NCBI GenBank assembly: GCA_902629495.1
Contig: CACORA010000010.1
Location: 1 to 60,509 of the forward strand
Reading direction: 5' to 3'
DNA: 60,509 nt
DNA from: Planctomycetaceae bacterium
Lineage (GTDB): Bacteria > Planctomycetota > Planctomycetia > Pirellulales > UBA1268
Of the stretch, positions 1 to 9,320 are shown piece after piece. A model generated the notes under the pieces. It was not told the origin of the DNA. It worked only from the letters and a program-made list of their open reading frames with translations, and searched no databases. The translations under genes and the position numbers were made by a program. The stretch's first letter is position 1, and every line of letters starts with the position of its first letter.

Positions 1-3000
1 AGGTCCGTCCCGTAATGTAATTGTTGACGCATCACGTCCTCTATTAGTTCCCAGATATAGAGTGCCTCTAACGCGTCATCCTGAAGAGGCAAAGTGGCTG
101 GAAGCGAGAAGGCAGAAAGCACTTGACTCCGGCCAGCTTCTATTGCCCGCGTCAACGCCTTTGGCTGTCGATGGGACGATTCTCTTGCACACGCCTATGG
201 GATTGTTATCCGTCGATTTTGAGACTGGAAAAAGGCTTTGGTTGCAGTCGGGAGGGGCGGCCGCTCCTGTCAGTGAAAACCTTGGTGATGGTGAGGATGA
301 TCCATCATCTGTTGCTGCTGCCCGTGGCCGAATGCTTGGCCCCGTCTTTGAGGATGCAACGAGTGGTACGTTGGCAAGTGATGGTCATCTTGTATTTGCT
401 GTTGAAAGTCATCCAGATGCACTGATGGGTTTTGATTTCATGGAATTACGGCAGAGAAATATTTTTAATGGTGGTATTTCACGGAGGGGATGGAATGGAG
501 GGAATTCGCTTGTTGCATATGACTTGCGCGATCAAGGTCGTCGCCGCTGGCGGCTGCCATCGTCAGCAGCTGATCGGCCGACGAATGCTTCGTCTTGGTT
601 CCTTGGTGCACCGCTGCCAGTAAGCGATCAGTTATTTGTTCTTGTTGAAGAAATGGGGGAAGTAAGACTGGATGTCCTCAATTCAAACACAGGTTCGGTA
701 CTGTGGTCGCAGCCTCTTGTTGAGCTTGAGGAGAACGTTCGAGTTGATAATTATGAAAATCACACCCGTCGGGTTTCGGGGCTATCGCCAGCACTCGCGG
801 AAGGCGTGCTCGTGTGCCCAACGGGTGCTGGAACAATTATTGCAGTCGACTTGGCTACCCGCACGCTTCTCTGGGCGTTCAATTATAGCGTTGCCGGAAA
901 TGACGATATGGTTGTAACACGCAATGGCATCCGTGTTCCGCGCGTTGGTCGAATCATCAATGGGCGTATGGTTGTCAGTGCTGGTTCATCACGAGAAAAA
1001 GGTGTGCGACGATGGTTAGACAATTGCCCAGTGCTGGCAAACGGCTGTGCATTTCTGGCTCCAAGTGAATCAGATCAATTGCACTGTATTGATCTTCGGA
1101 CAGGGGCTGTGCGATGGCAGCGCCCACGAGAAGAAGGTCTCTATGTAGCTGGGGTAGTTGGTGGCAGCCTGTTCGTGGTCGGTTCTCTAGGTGTTGAGGC
1201 ATTGAGCGTCGACAATGGAGAGAGGGAGTGGTTTACAAAACTCACCAAGGATGGAAGTGCCATCAGTGGGCGAGGACTTGTTGTTGAGGACAAGATGTTT
1301 GTTCCATTGGATAGTCCTGAAGTTGTTGCGATCGACCTCGATTCTGGTGAAGTTGTTGGTCGATCGCAGGGGCGAGGGGGTGCTGTTCCAGGAAATCTGG
1401 TGGCCTATCAGGGGGAAGTTATTTCTCAGGGCATTGATTCACTTGATGTGTTTCATCAGACCATGCCTCTTGAAACCAGGATAGAGACGGCAATGGATGA
1501 TTCGTCTTCGAGTGAGAAAAAGGCTTGGGCGTTACTGTGGAGAGGGCAGTTACGTCTTGACCGTGGGGCGATTGATGAAGGGCTTTCCGATATGCGAACT
1601 GCCGCTTCGGTGCTGCCTGGTCGGTTTCCACCTGACATGATGCCGGCTGCATTAATGCATGCCATGGCACACGCACCCTCCGCTTCAAAATCAATATGGA
1701 AAGAATTCGTTGATCTGCAGCCGCCGCACGCTACTCTCAAGCACGGGCTGCGGTTGGCTGTGGATAGTTTGATTCTCAATGAGGAACTACCGGATGCATG
1801 GCAAGCTTGCCGCCGGTTATATGAGGAGGAGGCATCGCATCTGACGCAGGTCAGTTTGCAACCGATGGTTCCAGACAGTCGTGATCCAGATCTTTCGATC
1901 AAGGAAGAAAGATGGTTGCGTTCTCGGTTGGCCCGTATCCGTGAGCGAGCCAGTGTTGGGCTCCAGGAAGAGATCGATGGATTTGCAAAAAAGGCGCTTG
2001 CATCAATTCAGTCTGGATCTGGTTCGTTGATACGTCGCCAGGAGCAACTGGGCGTATTCATTCAAGCTTTTGGTGATCACGTTGTAGCGAAGCAGGCGCG
2101 GGAGGATCGTCTGCAGGCCATCGACTCAGAGCTGCGAAAAGTGCATCCATTGAAGTATCTCTCTGCGGCAGACAGGGATTTTGCCATGCTTGAGGTTATC
2201 CGTAGAGGTTCTCTCGCTGACCGCCAGCGTGCTGAAGCGGAATTTATCAAAGCGCGCCGAGGGCTTGATTCGGTTTCTAGCATGCAAGTTGAATCATTGT
2301 GGCCACAAGGGGACGTCTTGGTGAATGCTCGGGATATTGCAGGTGCGAAACAAGAGAGGGTATCGACATCGGTTGTACGTTCTTCGCCTCTTCGTGTCTC
2401 AGCTGGACGGGATGCCTTGTATTCTGGACTGCAGGTTCTTTTTGATTTACAGCGTCGTAGTTTTGTTTTCCATGATCGTTTTGGTCGGCTAATGGGTGAG
2501 CCCGTTGTCATGCCCAAGCAGAACCGGGGTCTTAATTGGGGTATTACTGGACTTGATCTTCGTGCGTCGGACGTTACGGTTATTGGGAGAGTTGCTTTTA
2601 TCCAGTCAGGTAGTTTCATTACAGCGTATGAACTAGCTGGCCCGATGCTGTTAGGGCAGGGAGCAGGGCATAGGCATCTTTGGACCCATGAGGCGGAAGC
2701 CGTTCCTGCTGTAGCCATGCGCCGTGGTTTGAATAGGACATTTCCCCGTGATGTCAGTGTGCCTCTTGGGATGGCTATCCCAGAGCCGAATCCAGAGGGG
2801 CTTGACTCGCCAAGATATGGAACTGCCACAGTGACTGGAGTGCCACTCCTTGTTGGCCGTACTCTGCAAGTCTTTGATCCATTGACCGGAGGGATTCTCT
2901 GGGAGCGACGTCGGTTGTCAGGTGTTTCAACAATGTTTGGCGATGATGAGTATCTCTGTTTATGCCCCTCAAGTGGCAAGCAGGCAGCCGTTGTATCGAT

Positions 3001-3940
3001 GGCGACTGGTCATATTGTGAGTCATTGTGATTTGCCTGATCGTGAGTGGCGACTTTTTTCGTCTGGTCGGTATGTCTTCGCTGTCATTCCGGAAGAATCG
3101 AATGAAGCAAGTGTTCGGAAAAGTCAAACCGAAACGATTGAGCTTGTGGTAGTCGATCCGGTTACGCAGCATCGAAAAAAGCTTGGGACATTTTCAGGTG
3201 AGTCTCGTGCAACAAAAACAGACGAACATCTTTTCGTCCTTGAGCCGTCTGGCAACCTGACGGTTATAGGTCTTGATCGACGTGAGGTTGCCTTTTCCGC
3301 CAAACTTCCAGATATGCCAACGCGCCTAGAGCGGCTTGTGGTGATGCCTTGGCAAAACAACTTTATTGTTATTGCTGGTCGACAAAAAACACCCAATGAG
3401 CTTCGGTTACTTGAACGAGTAGGTGCGATTCGCTCTTTGTCGCAGGAAAATACATTTAATAATCAGCCGTTGACGGGTTCGGTTTGGTCAATTGATGGAA
3501 GAGATGGCAGTATGCTGTGGCCTGCTCCGGCAACGATCCTGCATCACTGTCTATGTGCTGGAAGCTGGGATGTTCCTGTTCTTTTGTTCGCGAGGCAAAT
3601 CGAAGTAGCGGCGAAGCGGGCGAACGAACGTCCAAGGCTCAGTTTGCTATGTCTCGATAAGCGGACTGGCGGTTTATTGTTTGCAGACGACAAGATCCTT
3701 TCCCAGTCACACAAGCTTGTCGGTTGTGAACTTGTTGGGGACCCGATTAATCATTCCGTTTCAGTTGTGCCGATTGGATCCGGTGATGTTCCGTCCCCTG
3801 TTTCATTGCTGTTTAAGGGAGGAGAAGCCGGTCCTCAGTCTCCGTATCAGGCTGCAGATCATCCGATTATTGTTGGCGATATGGCGACAGAGTTAGACTA
3901 CTGGTGGAAGCGATTTCTTACGTTCCCGCTGCCTTTCTGA
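1..3940 (+). CDS. PQQ-type beta-propeller protein, 5' end beyond the window
   Basis: Large protein of more than 1300 residues with repeated PQQ/pyrrolo-quinoline-like beta-propeller blades. Blade signatures are seen as 'LLSVDFETGKRLW', 'IIAVDLATRTLLW', 'LHCIDLRTGAVRW' and 'VEALSVDNGEREW' in the first third, then 'LQVFDPLTGGILW' and 'VWSIDGRDGSMLW' near the end. Two propellers appear to be separated by an alpha-helical, TPR-like middle (about residues 470-740). The first possible start inside the window is a GTG at 62, but the reading frame is open right back to base 2, and the residues before 62 continue smoothly, so the true start and any signal peptide lie upstream. Such proteins are usually periplasmic scaffolds; no enzyme residues are recognisable. 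It is followed after 25 bp by the next gene on the same strand and is probably the upstream part of the MoxR operon. Confidence 0.8.
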   Translation, partial: GPSRNVIVDASRPLLVPRYRVPLTRHPEEAKWLEARRQKALDSGQLLLPASTPLAVDGTILLHTPMGLLSVDFETGKRLWLQSGGAAAPVSENLGDGEDDPSSVAAARGRMLGPVFEDATSGTLASDGHLVFAVESHPDALMGFDFMELRQRNIFNGGISRRGWNGGNSLVAYDLRDQGRRRWRLPSSAADRPTNASSWFLGAPLPVSDQLFVLVEEMGEVRLDVLNSNTGSVLWSQPLVELEENVRVDNYENHTRRVSGLSPALAEGVLVCPTGAGTIIAVDLATRTLLWAFNYSVAGNDDMVVTRNGIRVPRVGRIINGRMVVSAGSSREKGVRRWLDNCPVLANGCAFLAPSESDQLHCIDLRTGAVRWQRPREEGLYVAGVVGGSLFVVGSLGVEALSVDNGEREWFTKLTKDGSAISGRGLVVEDKMFVPLDSPEVVAIDLDSGEVVGRSQGRGGAVPGNLVAYQGEVISQGIDSLDVFHQTMPLETRIETAMDDSSSSEKKAWALLWRGQLRLDRGAIDEGLSDMRTAASVLPGRFPPDMMPAALMHAMAHAPSASKSIWKEFVDLQPPHATLKHGLRLAVDSLILNEELPDAWQACRRLYEEEASHLTQVSLQPMVPDSRDPDLSIKEERWLRSRLARIRERASVGLQEEIDGFAKKALASIQSGSGSLIRRQEQLGVFIQAFGDHVVAKQAREDRLQAIDSELRKVHPLKYLSAADRDFAMLEVIRRGSLADRQRAEAEFIKARRGLDSVSSMQVESLWPQGDVLVNARDIAGAKQERVSTSVVRSSPLRVSAGRDALYSGLQVLFDLQRRSFVFHDRFGRLMGEPVVMPKQNRGLNWGITGLDLRASDVTVIGRVAFIQSGSFITAYELAGPMLLGQGAGHRHLWTHEAEAVPAVAMRRGLNRTFPRDVSVPLGMAIPEPNPEGLDSPRYGTATVTGVPLLVGRTLQVFDPLTGGILWERRRLSGVSTMFGDDEYLCLCPSSGKQAAVVSMATGHIVSHCDLPDREWRLFSSGRYVFAVIPEESNEASVRKSQTETIELVVVDPVTQHRKKLGTFSGESRATKTDEHLFVLEPSGNLTVIGLDRREVAFSAKLPDMPTRLERLVVMPWQNNFIVIAGRQKTPNELRLLERVGAIRSLSQENTFNNQPLTGSVWSIDGRDGSMLWPAPATILHHCLCAGSWDVPVLLFARQIEVAAKRANERPRLSLLCLDKRTGGLLFADDKILSQSHKLVGCELVGDPINHSVSVVPIGSGDVPSPVSLLFKGGEAGPQSPYQAADHPIIVGDMATELDYWWKRFLTFPLPF

Positions 3941-3965
3941 ATATTTTGCTACGTTTTTATTCTTA

Positions 3966-5030
3966 ATGAATCCTGCTCTTATCAATTCTTTGTACATGTC
4001 ACTTCGAGTTTGCCAGAACGTATTGCTTGGAGTCGCGATATGGTTATCAGCCACTGGTATGTTGTTTGCTGCCTCCGATGTAAAGGTTGACGAGGCCGTG
4101 CAGCGTGGCCTCAATTGGTTGACGGGCAGGCAATCGAGGCGTGGCAGTTGGACTGCTAACGAGCAGCGGTATCCAACAGCAATGACAGCGCTAGCGGGTA
4201 CAGCACTTCTTATGGAGGGCTCGACAACAACGCAGGGCAGGTATGCCGACGCGATTCAGCAAGCGGTTGATTACCTCGCAAGTCGATCCCGGAGCAATGG
4301 CCTTATAGGTGATCCAAAGACAGATGATCGGTATACCTATGGGCATGGTTTTGCAATGCTTTTCCTTTCACAGGTTCTTGGCGAGGAAGAAGATGAAAGA
4401 CGCCGTGAAGAACTTGTGAGAGTGCTCGGGAAGGCCGTTGAATTCTCTGGACGTGCCCAGACAAAGGACGGAGGGTGGGGCTATGTCAGTGCAAAAGATG
4501 GAAATAATTTCGATGAGGGTTCTACAACAATTACACAAGTTCAGGGATTAAGGGGTTGTCGAAATGCTGGCATTCCAGTGCCACGTGAAATCATTGGAAA
4601 AGCGATTTCGTATATTCATCGTTGCACAATGCCAGACGGTGGTGTGCAGTACAGTTCCAAGGGCGGGGGAGGGCGGCCTGCAATTTCTGCAGCGGCAATA
4701 GCCTGCCTATTCAACGCAGGGGAATATGATGATACGCATGTTCCCCGGATGCTCAATTATGCGGAAAAGCACCTTGGAAACATCAGTAACAATGGCTTTG
4801 GCCATTGGCACTATGCCCATTTTTACTATGCACAGGTTATGTATCGTGAGGGTGGCCAGAAGTGGGCGTCCTACAGGAATCAGATAGAAAAGCGTCTCAT
4901 TTCGGAGGCTCAGAAGGACAACAGCGGTCTTTTTTGGCCTCAGGGATACATTGGTCACGTGTATACAACAGCTACGAACCTTACAATCCTCCAGTTAGAA
5001 AAGGGTTCATTGCCGATCTACCAGAGGTAA
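3966..5030 (+). CDS. Secreted prenyltransferase/squalene-oxidase-repeat protein
   Basis: A 354-residue protein with a hydrophobic N-terminus (residues about 10-32, ending near 'LFAAS') that looks like a signal peptide, then an alpha/alpha-toroid of squalene-hopene-cyclase or prenyltransferase type repeats: 'GLNWLTGRQSRRGSW', 'QTKDGGWGYVSAKDG' and 'YIHRCTMPDGGVQY'. The DxDD acid motif of true squalene-hopene cyclases is not present and the protein is only about half their length, so it is probably a binding or structural toroid and not a cyclase. Export would also take it away from cytoplasmic cyclisation. It lies 25 bp after the beta-propeller gene and 74 bp before the MoxR gene. In planctomycete genomes this repeat family is commonly seen close to MoxR clusters; its role is unknown. 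Confidence 0.8.
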   Translation: MNPALINSLYMSLRVCQNVLLGVAIWLSATGMLFAASDVKVDEAVQRGLNWLTGRQSRRGSWTANEQRYPTAMTALAGTALLMEGSTTTQGRYADAIQQAVDYLASRSRSNGLIGDPKTDDRYTYGHGFAMLFLSQVLGEEEDERRREELVRVLGKAVEFSGRAQTKDGGWGYVSAKDGNNFDEGSTTITQVQGLRGCRNAGIPVPREIIGKAISYIHRCTMPDGGVQYSSKGGGGRPAISAAAIACLFNAGEYDDTHVPRMLNYAEKHLGNISNNGFGHWHYAHFYYAQVMYREGGQKWASYRNQIEKRLISEAQKDNSGLFWPQGYIGHVYTTATNLTILQLEKGSLPIYQR

Positions 5031-5104
5031 ATGAATGAACGGTTGAAAAGTGTTTTTTGTCTTTGATTCCTCAAAATTGTTTTTTTCTTTATTCGGAGAC
5101 CTTC

Positions 5105-6151
5105 ATGTCTAGCGACTCTCTTGATTCTGCCACCGTAGAACGTCTCCATGAGGCCCATGATCGTATTCTCGAGCAACTTTCTCGAGTAATTGTTGGCCAG
5201 CGACAAGTTGTTGAAGAACTATTGATCTGTCTGTTTAGCCGTGGGCATTGTTTGCTTGAAGGTGTGCCGGGGCTCGCGAAAACGTTGTTGGTAAGTACGT
5301 TAGCCAAGAGTCTTGATTTATCGTTCAATCGCATTCAGTTCACTCCTGACTTAATGCCAGCAGATATTGTGGGAACGGATGTTTTGGAAGAAGACCGTGC
5401 GACCGGTGCCCGTCAATTTCGTTTTCTTGAAGGACCACTTTTCGCAAACGTTGTCTTGGCAGATGAGATCAATCGCACGCCCCCGAAAACACAAGCGGCT
5501 CTGCTGGAGGCAATGCAAGAGCGTCAGGTGAGTGTTGGAAGTGAACGGCATCAACTCGTGGATCCTTTTTTTGTGCTTGCTACTCAAAATCCTATTGAAC
5601 AGGAGGGCACGTATCCTCTTCCTGAAGCGCAGCAGGATCGCTTCATGTTCAAGGTGTTTGTTCAGTATCCGTCATTCGATGAGGAGTTTGAGATCGCACG
5701 GCGCACAACAGGAGGCCCGCTTGATGAGCCACATGCAGTGCTGGCTGCGCATGATATCCTGGCGTTACAGTCAGCTGTCCGAAAAGTTCCGATTAGTGAT
5801 CATCTTGTGCGTTACTCGCTTGCGATCGTACGGCAAACCAGGCGGGGTGAAGAGGGTGTGCCTGAATTTGTGTCAGATCAATTGGCTTGGGGAGCGGGTC
5901 CAAGGGCAGTTCAGTTTTTGATTATTGGTGCGAAGACTCGGGCAGTCCTGCATGGCCGTAGCCATGTAACGCTCGACGATATTCAGGCCTTGGCTGCCCC
6001 TGTGCTGCGTCATCGCATTGTTGTTGGATTTGCCGCAGAGAGTGAAGGCGTTACCCCCGACACGATCATTGAAAAAATCATTGAGCATACTCCAGCCAGA
6101 GAGGATGAGTTATCGCGTGACGCCCGATTCCAAACAATATTTGCATCCTGA
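5105..6151 (+). CDS. MoxR-family AAA+ ATPase
   Basis: A 348-residue cytoplasmic AAA+ ATPase of the MoxR family, thought to act as a chaperone that remodels or activates partner proteins carrying vWA domains. Visible motifs are the MoxR Walker A 'GVPGLAKT', Walker B '[15 protein letters not shown]', sensor region '[23 protein letters not shown]' (split here as one MoxR signature), and a C-terminal lid. The ATG at 5105 is preferred over an upstream TTG at 5057 because GGAG at 5095-5098 is well placed before it. The next gene starts 47 bases before this one ends, implying coupled translation with the DUF58 protein, its usual partner. Confidence 0.95.
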   Translation: MSSDSLDSATVERLHEAHDRILEQLSRVIVGQRQVVEELLICLFSRGHCLLEGVPGLAKTLLVSTLAKSLDLSFNRIQFTPDLMPADIVGTDVLEEDRATGARQFRFLEGPLFANVVLADEINRTPPKTQAALLEAMQERQVSVGSERHQLVDPFFVLATQNPIEQEGTYPLPEAQQDRFMFKVFVQYPSFDEEFEIARRTTGGPLDEPHAVLAAHDILALQSAVRKVPISDHLVRYSLAIVRQTRRGEEGVPEFVSDQLAWGAGPRAVQFLIIGAKTRAVLHGRSHVTLDDIQALAAPVLRHRIVVGFAAESEGVTPDTIIEKIIEHTPAREDELSRDARFQTIFAS

Positions 6152-7022
6152 TGCGATTGCACGAATTGCCCAACTGGAGCTTCGGGCTCGAGCTGTTGTT
6201 GAGGGTGTTCTCGCGGGGCTTCACAAAAGTCCATACAAAGGGCAATCGGTCGAATTTCTTCAGCATCGTGAGTATGTGAGAGGTGATGATCTGCGGAGGG
6301 TCGATTGGAAGGTATGGGGCCGGCAGGATCGCCTCTATGTGAAAGAATTTGAGGAAGAAACAAACCTCAGGCTCACGTTGTTGGTTGATGGTTCCTCAAG
6401 CATGGATTATTCTTCCGGGCCGTTGTCTAAGTATCAGTATGCTTCGACCGTGGCTGCATCACTCGCTTGGCTTGGATTATCGCATGGTGATGCTGCAGGT
6501 TGTGCTGTTTTTGACGATGGCATTCGCGCAAGTATTCCAGCGAGGATGAAAAGATCTCATTTGTCAGGCATCCTCGAGGTGCTCGAGACTCATCGCTCTG
6601 GTAGTCGCTCACGAACGGCTTTTTTGAAGGTATTACGAAGTCTCTCTGAATCCTTGCCTCGACGTGGTTTGGTAATCATCATCTCTGATCTTCTGGGTGA
6701 CCAAGAGGGGGTCGCCAAAGGTATGCAGATGTTGAGGCGTCGTGGTCATGATCTCGTGTTGCTGCACATTATGGATGACGATGAAATCGATTTTCCTTTT
6801 GATGGCCCGACTCGTTTTGAGGGTTTAGAGTTGCCAGATCATATTGCGTGTAACCCCAGAGCACTCCGCGAGGGTTATTTGGCTGAAGTCAATAATTTTC
6901 TATCGCTCGCTCGTCAGCAAGCTGCTGCCGCGCGATGTGATTACTCACTCATACGGACGAGTGAGCCGCTCGATGCAGCATTGGTTCGATTTTTATCTCG
7001 GCGGGCAAGTATGGCCGTTTAG
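6105..7022 (+). CDS. DUF58 domain protein with vWA-like MIDAS
   Basis: About 305 residues, soluble. The DUF58 signature is clear: '[18 protein letters not shown]' followed by '[10 protein letters not shown]', then a vWA-like fold with the metal-ion-dependent adhesion motif DGSSS and a later '[10 protein letters not shown]' strand. DUF58 proteins are the standard partners of MoxR ATPases and are candidate substrates or adaptors. The ATG at 6105 follows GAGAGG directly and lies inside the moxR reading frame; longer starts upstream are less likely because they would have no conserved sequence. The gene is followed after 18 bp by a BatA-type membrane protein. Function inside planctomycetes is not established. 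Confidence 0.93.
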   Translation: MSYRVTPDSKQYLHPDAIARIAQLELRARAVVEGVLAGLHKSPYKGQSVEFLQHREYVRGDDLRRVDWKVWGRQDRLYVKEFEEETNLRLTLLVDGSSSMDYSSGPLSKYQYASTVAASLAWLGLSHGDAAGCAVFDDGIRASIPARMKRSHLSGILEVLETHRSGSRSRTAFLKVLRSLSESLPRRGLVIIISDLLGDQEGVAKGMQMLRRRGHDLVLLHIMDDDEIDFPFDGPTRFEGLELPDHIACNPRALREGYLAEVNNFLSLARQQAAAARCDYSLIRTSEPLDAALVRFLSRRASMAV

Positions 7023-7040
7023 CCTAGGGTTTCCTTTTGT

Positions 7041-9272
7041 ATGCCATTATTTGATTTTCAGTCACTGTTGTGGTGGGGGCTTCCGCTTGTCAGTGCGCCA
7101 ATTCTCATTCATCTGATTAACTTACTACGGCACAGACGAGTCGATTGGGCCGCGATGGATTTTTTGCTTGCAAGCCAGAAAAAGTTCAAGACGCGTGTCC
7201 TGCTGAAGCAACTGCTTCTTCTTTTACTTCGTGTTGCTGCGGTGCTTGGAATCGTACTTGCCATGGCGGGGTTGCGATGGAGTAATACGTTGGCTGGTAT
7301 CCTTGGAGGTGCAAGAACATCACACGTGGTTCTTCTCGATGATAGTTTTTCGATGGGAGATTCATCGGGTGATGGTGTTGCGTTTGAACGAGGTCGAAAG
7401 GTTGTGGATCGGATCGTAAGTGATTTGTTAGCCACCTCTGGTCAGCAGGAACTTGCGGTTGGTCGCTTTTCTAAACTCTCTCTGCCATCTGTTTCTGGTG
7501 TGCCGCCAGCTTTTGATTTTCCTTTGCAGCTATTGTCTCCTGATGGGGTGCAGGAAATCCGGGCATCGCTTGAGTCATTTAAGATTTCAGAAACAGACTG
7601 TGGACCACGGAAGTCCATTGCGTCAGCAATTGAAACGTTGGGCCGAACTGGATCGAATGAAGTCCTATGGTTAATTAGTGACTTCCGTGTTCGTGATTGG
7701 AGTACATCTGATGAGGTGGTCGCGGAATTGCGACAGCTCTCGGATTCGGGGGTCCGCATTCATCTTGTTGATTGTGCTGTGAATCCATCTGTCAACCTTT
7801 CGATTTCGCAACTTGAACCGCTTGGAGGAGTGGCTGCAGCCGGTGTTATTGTTCCGTTTGAGATTGCAGTTCGGAATAACGGTTTGCAATCAGTGCGCGA
7901 TGTTGCAATTGAGCTAAGGGAAGACGGATCTGCTCGTCCGGGAGTCAGGATACGAGAGATTCCTCCTGGTGATATTGTATATCAACGGTTTGACACACGT
8001 TTTGATTTGACAGGAGATCACGTTGTTGAAGCACGGATTAACGACGATGCGGTGAGTGCTGACAACAAGAGAATATCTGCTGTCAATGTGGTTGATTATG
8101 TTGATGTACTTCTGATTGATGGTAGCCTGACAAGTTCGTCAAAAAGTAATTCAAACGATGCTTTTTTTCTATCAGCGGCCTTGGCTCCTGGAGCAGGCGC
8201 GCCAACCGGTCTACGTCCACGTATTGAGCCTGTGCATTCGCTTTCCACATTGACGCTCAATGAGTTTACCGCGGTCTGGTTATTAGATGTCGAACGGCTG
8301 GAGTCTGCAGAGATTCAGGCCCTAGAGGCATTCTCTGCAGCGGGAGGTGGGGTTGTGTTTTTTATGGGACCAAAAACAAACCCGTCGTTTTACAATGAAT
8401 CACTGTATCGAAAAGGCGAAGGGATTTTTCCAGTTCCTCTTGCTGGTGCAGTGGATTTATTGGCTGATCCGTCAGGTGATGTCGTTCCTGATCTTCAGGT
8501 AGAGGATCATCCTGTTGTTTCTGTGTTGTCGGGGCAGCGAAATCCGTTATTGGGATCGGTTCGTGTTGATCGCTATATGGCTGTTGAGCGTATGTTCAGC
8601 CCTCGTGATGGCCGTGGCTTCCGGAAAATGCTGTCTCTTCGTAACGGGGCGTCCCTTGCAGTTGAGCAACCATTTGGGGAAGGACTGGTTGTTGTTGTTT
8701 TTTCAACGGCATCTCCAGTTTGGAACAACTGGTCGCGGGGTAATCCTTCGTGGGTAGTCGTTATGCTGGAACTTGAGAACTACCTGGCTCAGGCTCGGCG
8801 ACGGGCTGAGTCTCTCGTCGTCGGAGATCCAGTTAGTGTGATTCTTCAGTCTGATACGGATGAAAATGATGTTGATTTTATCGTGCCCCCACAAGGATCC
8901 ATCGTGCGTGTATCGGCCGAAGAAAATGAAAAAAAAGAACGTATAGCCATTCTTCCATCAGTGGATGCCGCTGGCCGTTGTGAGGCGAGATGGCGTAGCC
9001 TGGATGGTTCAGAAAAGCAAAAGATGTTCGCAATCAATGTCAACCCGTCAGAGGGGGATTTGGCTCGAATGAAAAGCGAAAGACTTGAGGAGGTGTTGGC
9101 AGGTGTGTCTTTTAGCTTTGAGTCAGCTGAAAATCTTCAGCCCGAGGCAGATGCTCTATCGGGTGTTTCGCTTTTGAAGCCGTTGTTGTACGCATTGTTC
9201 ATCGTTCTCGTGGCAGAACAACTATTGGCGTATTCGGCCAGTTACCATCCACGATTCAAGCTGGCTTCCTGA
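7041..9272 (+). CDS. BatA-type membrane protein with vWA domain
   Basis: A 743-residue protein. The N-terminus has the aerotolerance (BatA/DUF1550-like) layout: a hydrophobic helix at residues 8-25 containing 'APILIHLINLLRHRRVDW', and a second helix at about 55-80, followed by a vWA domain with the MIDAS motif 'DDSFSMG' (about residue 97). A beta-rich middle follows, then a glutamine-amidotransferase-like region ('FTAVWLLDVERLESAEIQ', 'GGGVVFFMGP'), and a single C-terminal transmembrane helix (about 715-735). The expected topology puts most of the protein in the periplasm. It belongs to the MoxR/DUF58 module. Its closest relatives in other planctomycetes are usually annotated only as vWA or BatA domain proteins, so the role is inferred from context. 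Confidence 0.88.
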   Translation: MPLFDFQSLLWWGLPLVSAPILIHLINLLRHRRVDWAAMDFLLASQKKFKTRVLLKQLLLLLLRVAAVLGIVLAMAGLRWSNTLAGILGGARTSHVVLLDDSFSMGDSSGDGVAFERGRKVVDRIVSDLLATSGQQELAVGRFSKLSLPSVSGVPPAFDFPLQLLSPDGVQEIRASLESFKISETDCGPRKSIASAIETLGRTGSNEVLWLISDFRVRDWSTSDEVVAELRQLSDSGVRIHLVDCAVNPSVNLSISQLEPLGGVAAAGVIVPFEIAVRNNGLQSVRDVAIELREDGSARPGVRIREIPPGDIVYQRFDTRFDLTGDHVVEARINDDAVSADNKRISAVNVVDYVDVLLIDGSLTSSSKSNSNDAFFLSAALAPGAGAPTGLRPRIEPVHSLSTLTLNEFTAVWLLDVERLESAEIQALEAFSAAGGGVVFFMGPKTNPSFYNESLYRKGEGIFPVPLAGAVDLLADPSGDVVPDLQVEDHPVVSVLSGQRNPLLGSVRVDRYMAVERMFSPRDGRGFRKMLSLRNGASLAVEQPFGEGLVVVVFSTASPVWNNWSRGNPSWVVVMLELENYLAQARRRAESLVVGDPVSVILQSDTDENDVDFIVPPQGSIVRVSAEENEKKERIAILPSVDAAGRCEARWRSLDGSEKQKMFAINVNPSEGDLARMKSERLEEVLAGVSFSFESAENLQPEADALSGVSLLKPLLYALFIVLVAEQLLAYSASYHPRFKLAS

Positions 9273-9320
9273 CGTATTTCATATGAGAAAAGTTATCTTC
9301 GTTATTAGAAATCTGCCCTC

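Noticed and set aside
2077..2979. A 300-codon open frame on the minus strand inside the beta-propeller gene
   Set aside because: It is antisense to a gene with clear blade motifs, rich in Arg/Ser/Thr as expected from reverse reading, and shows no domain.
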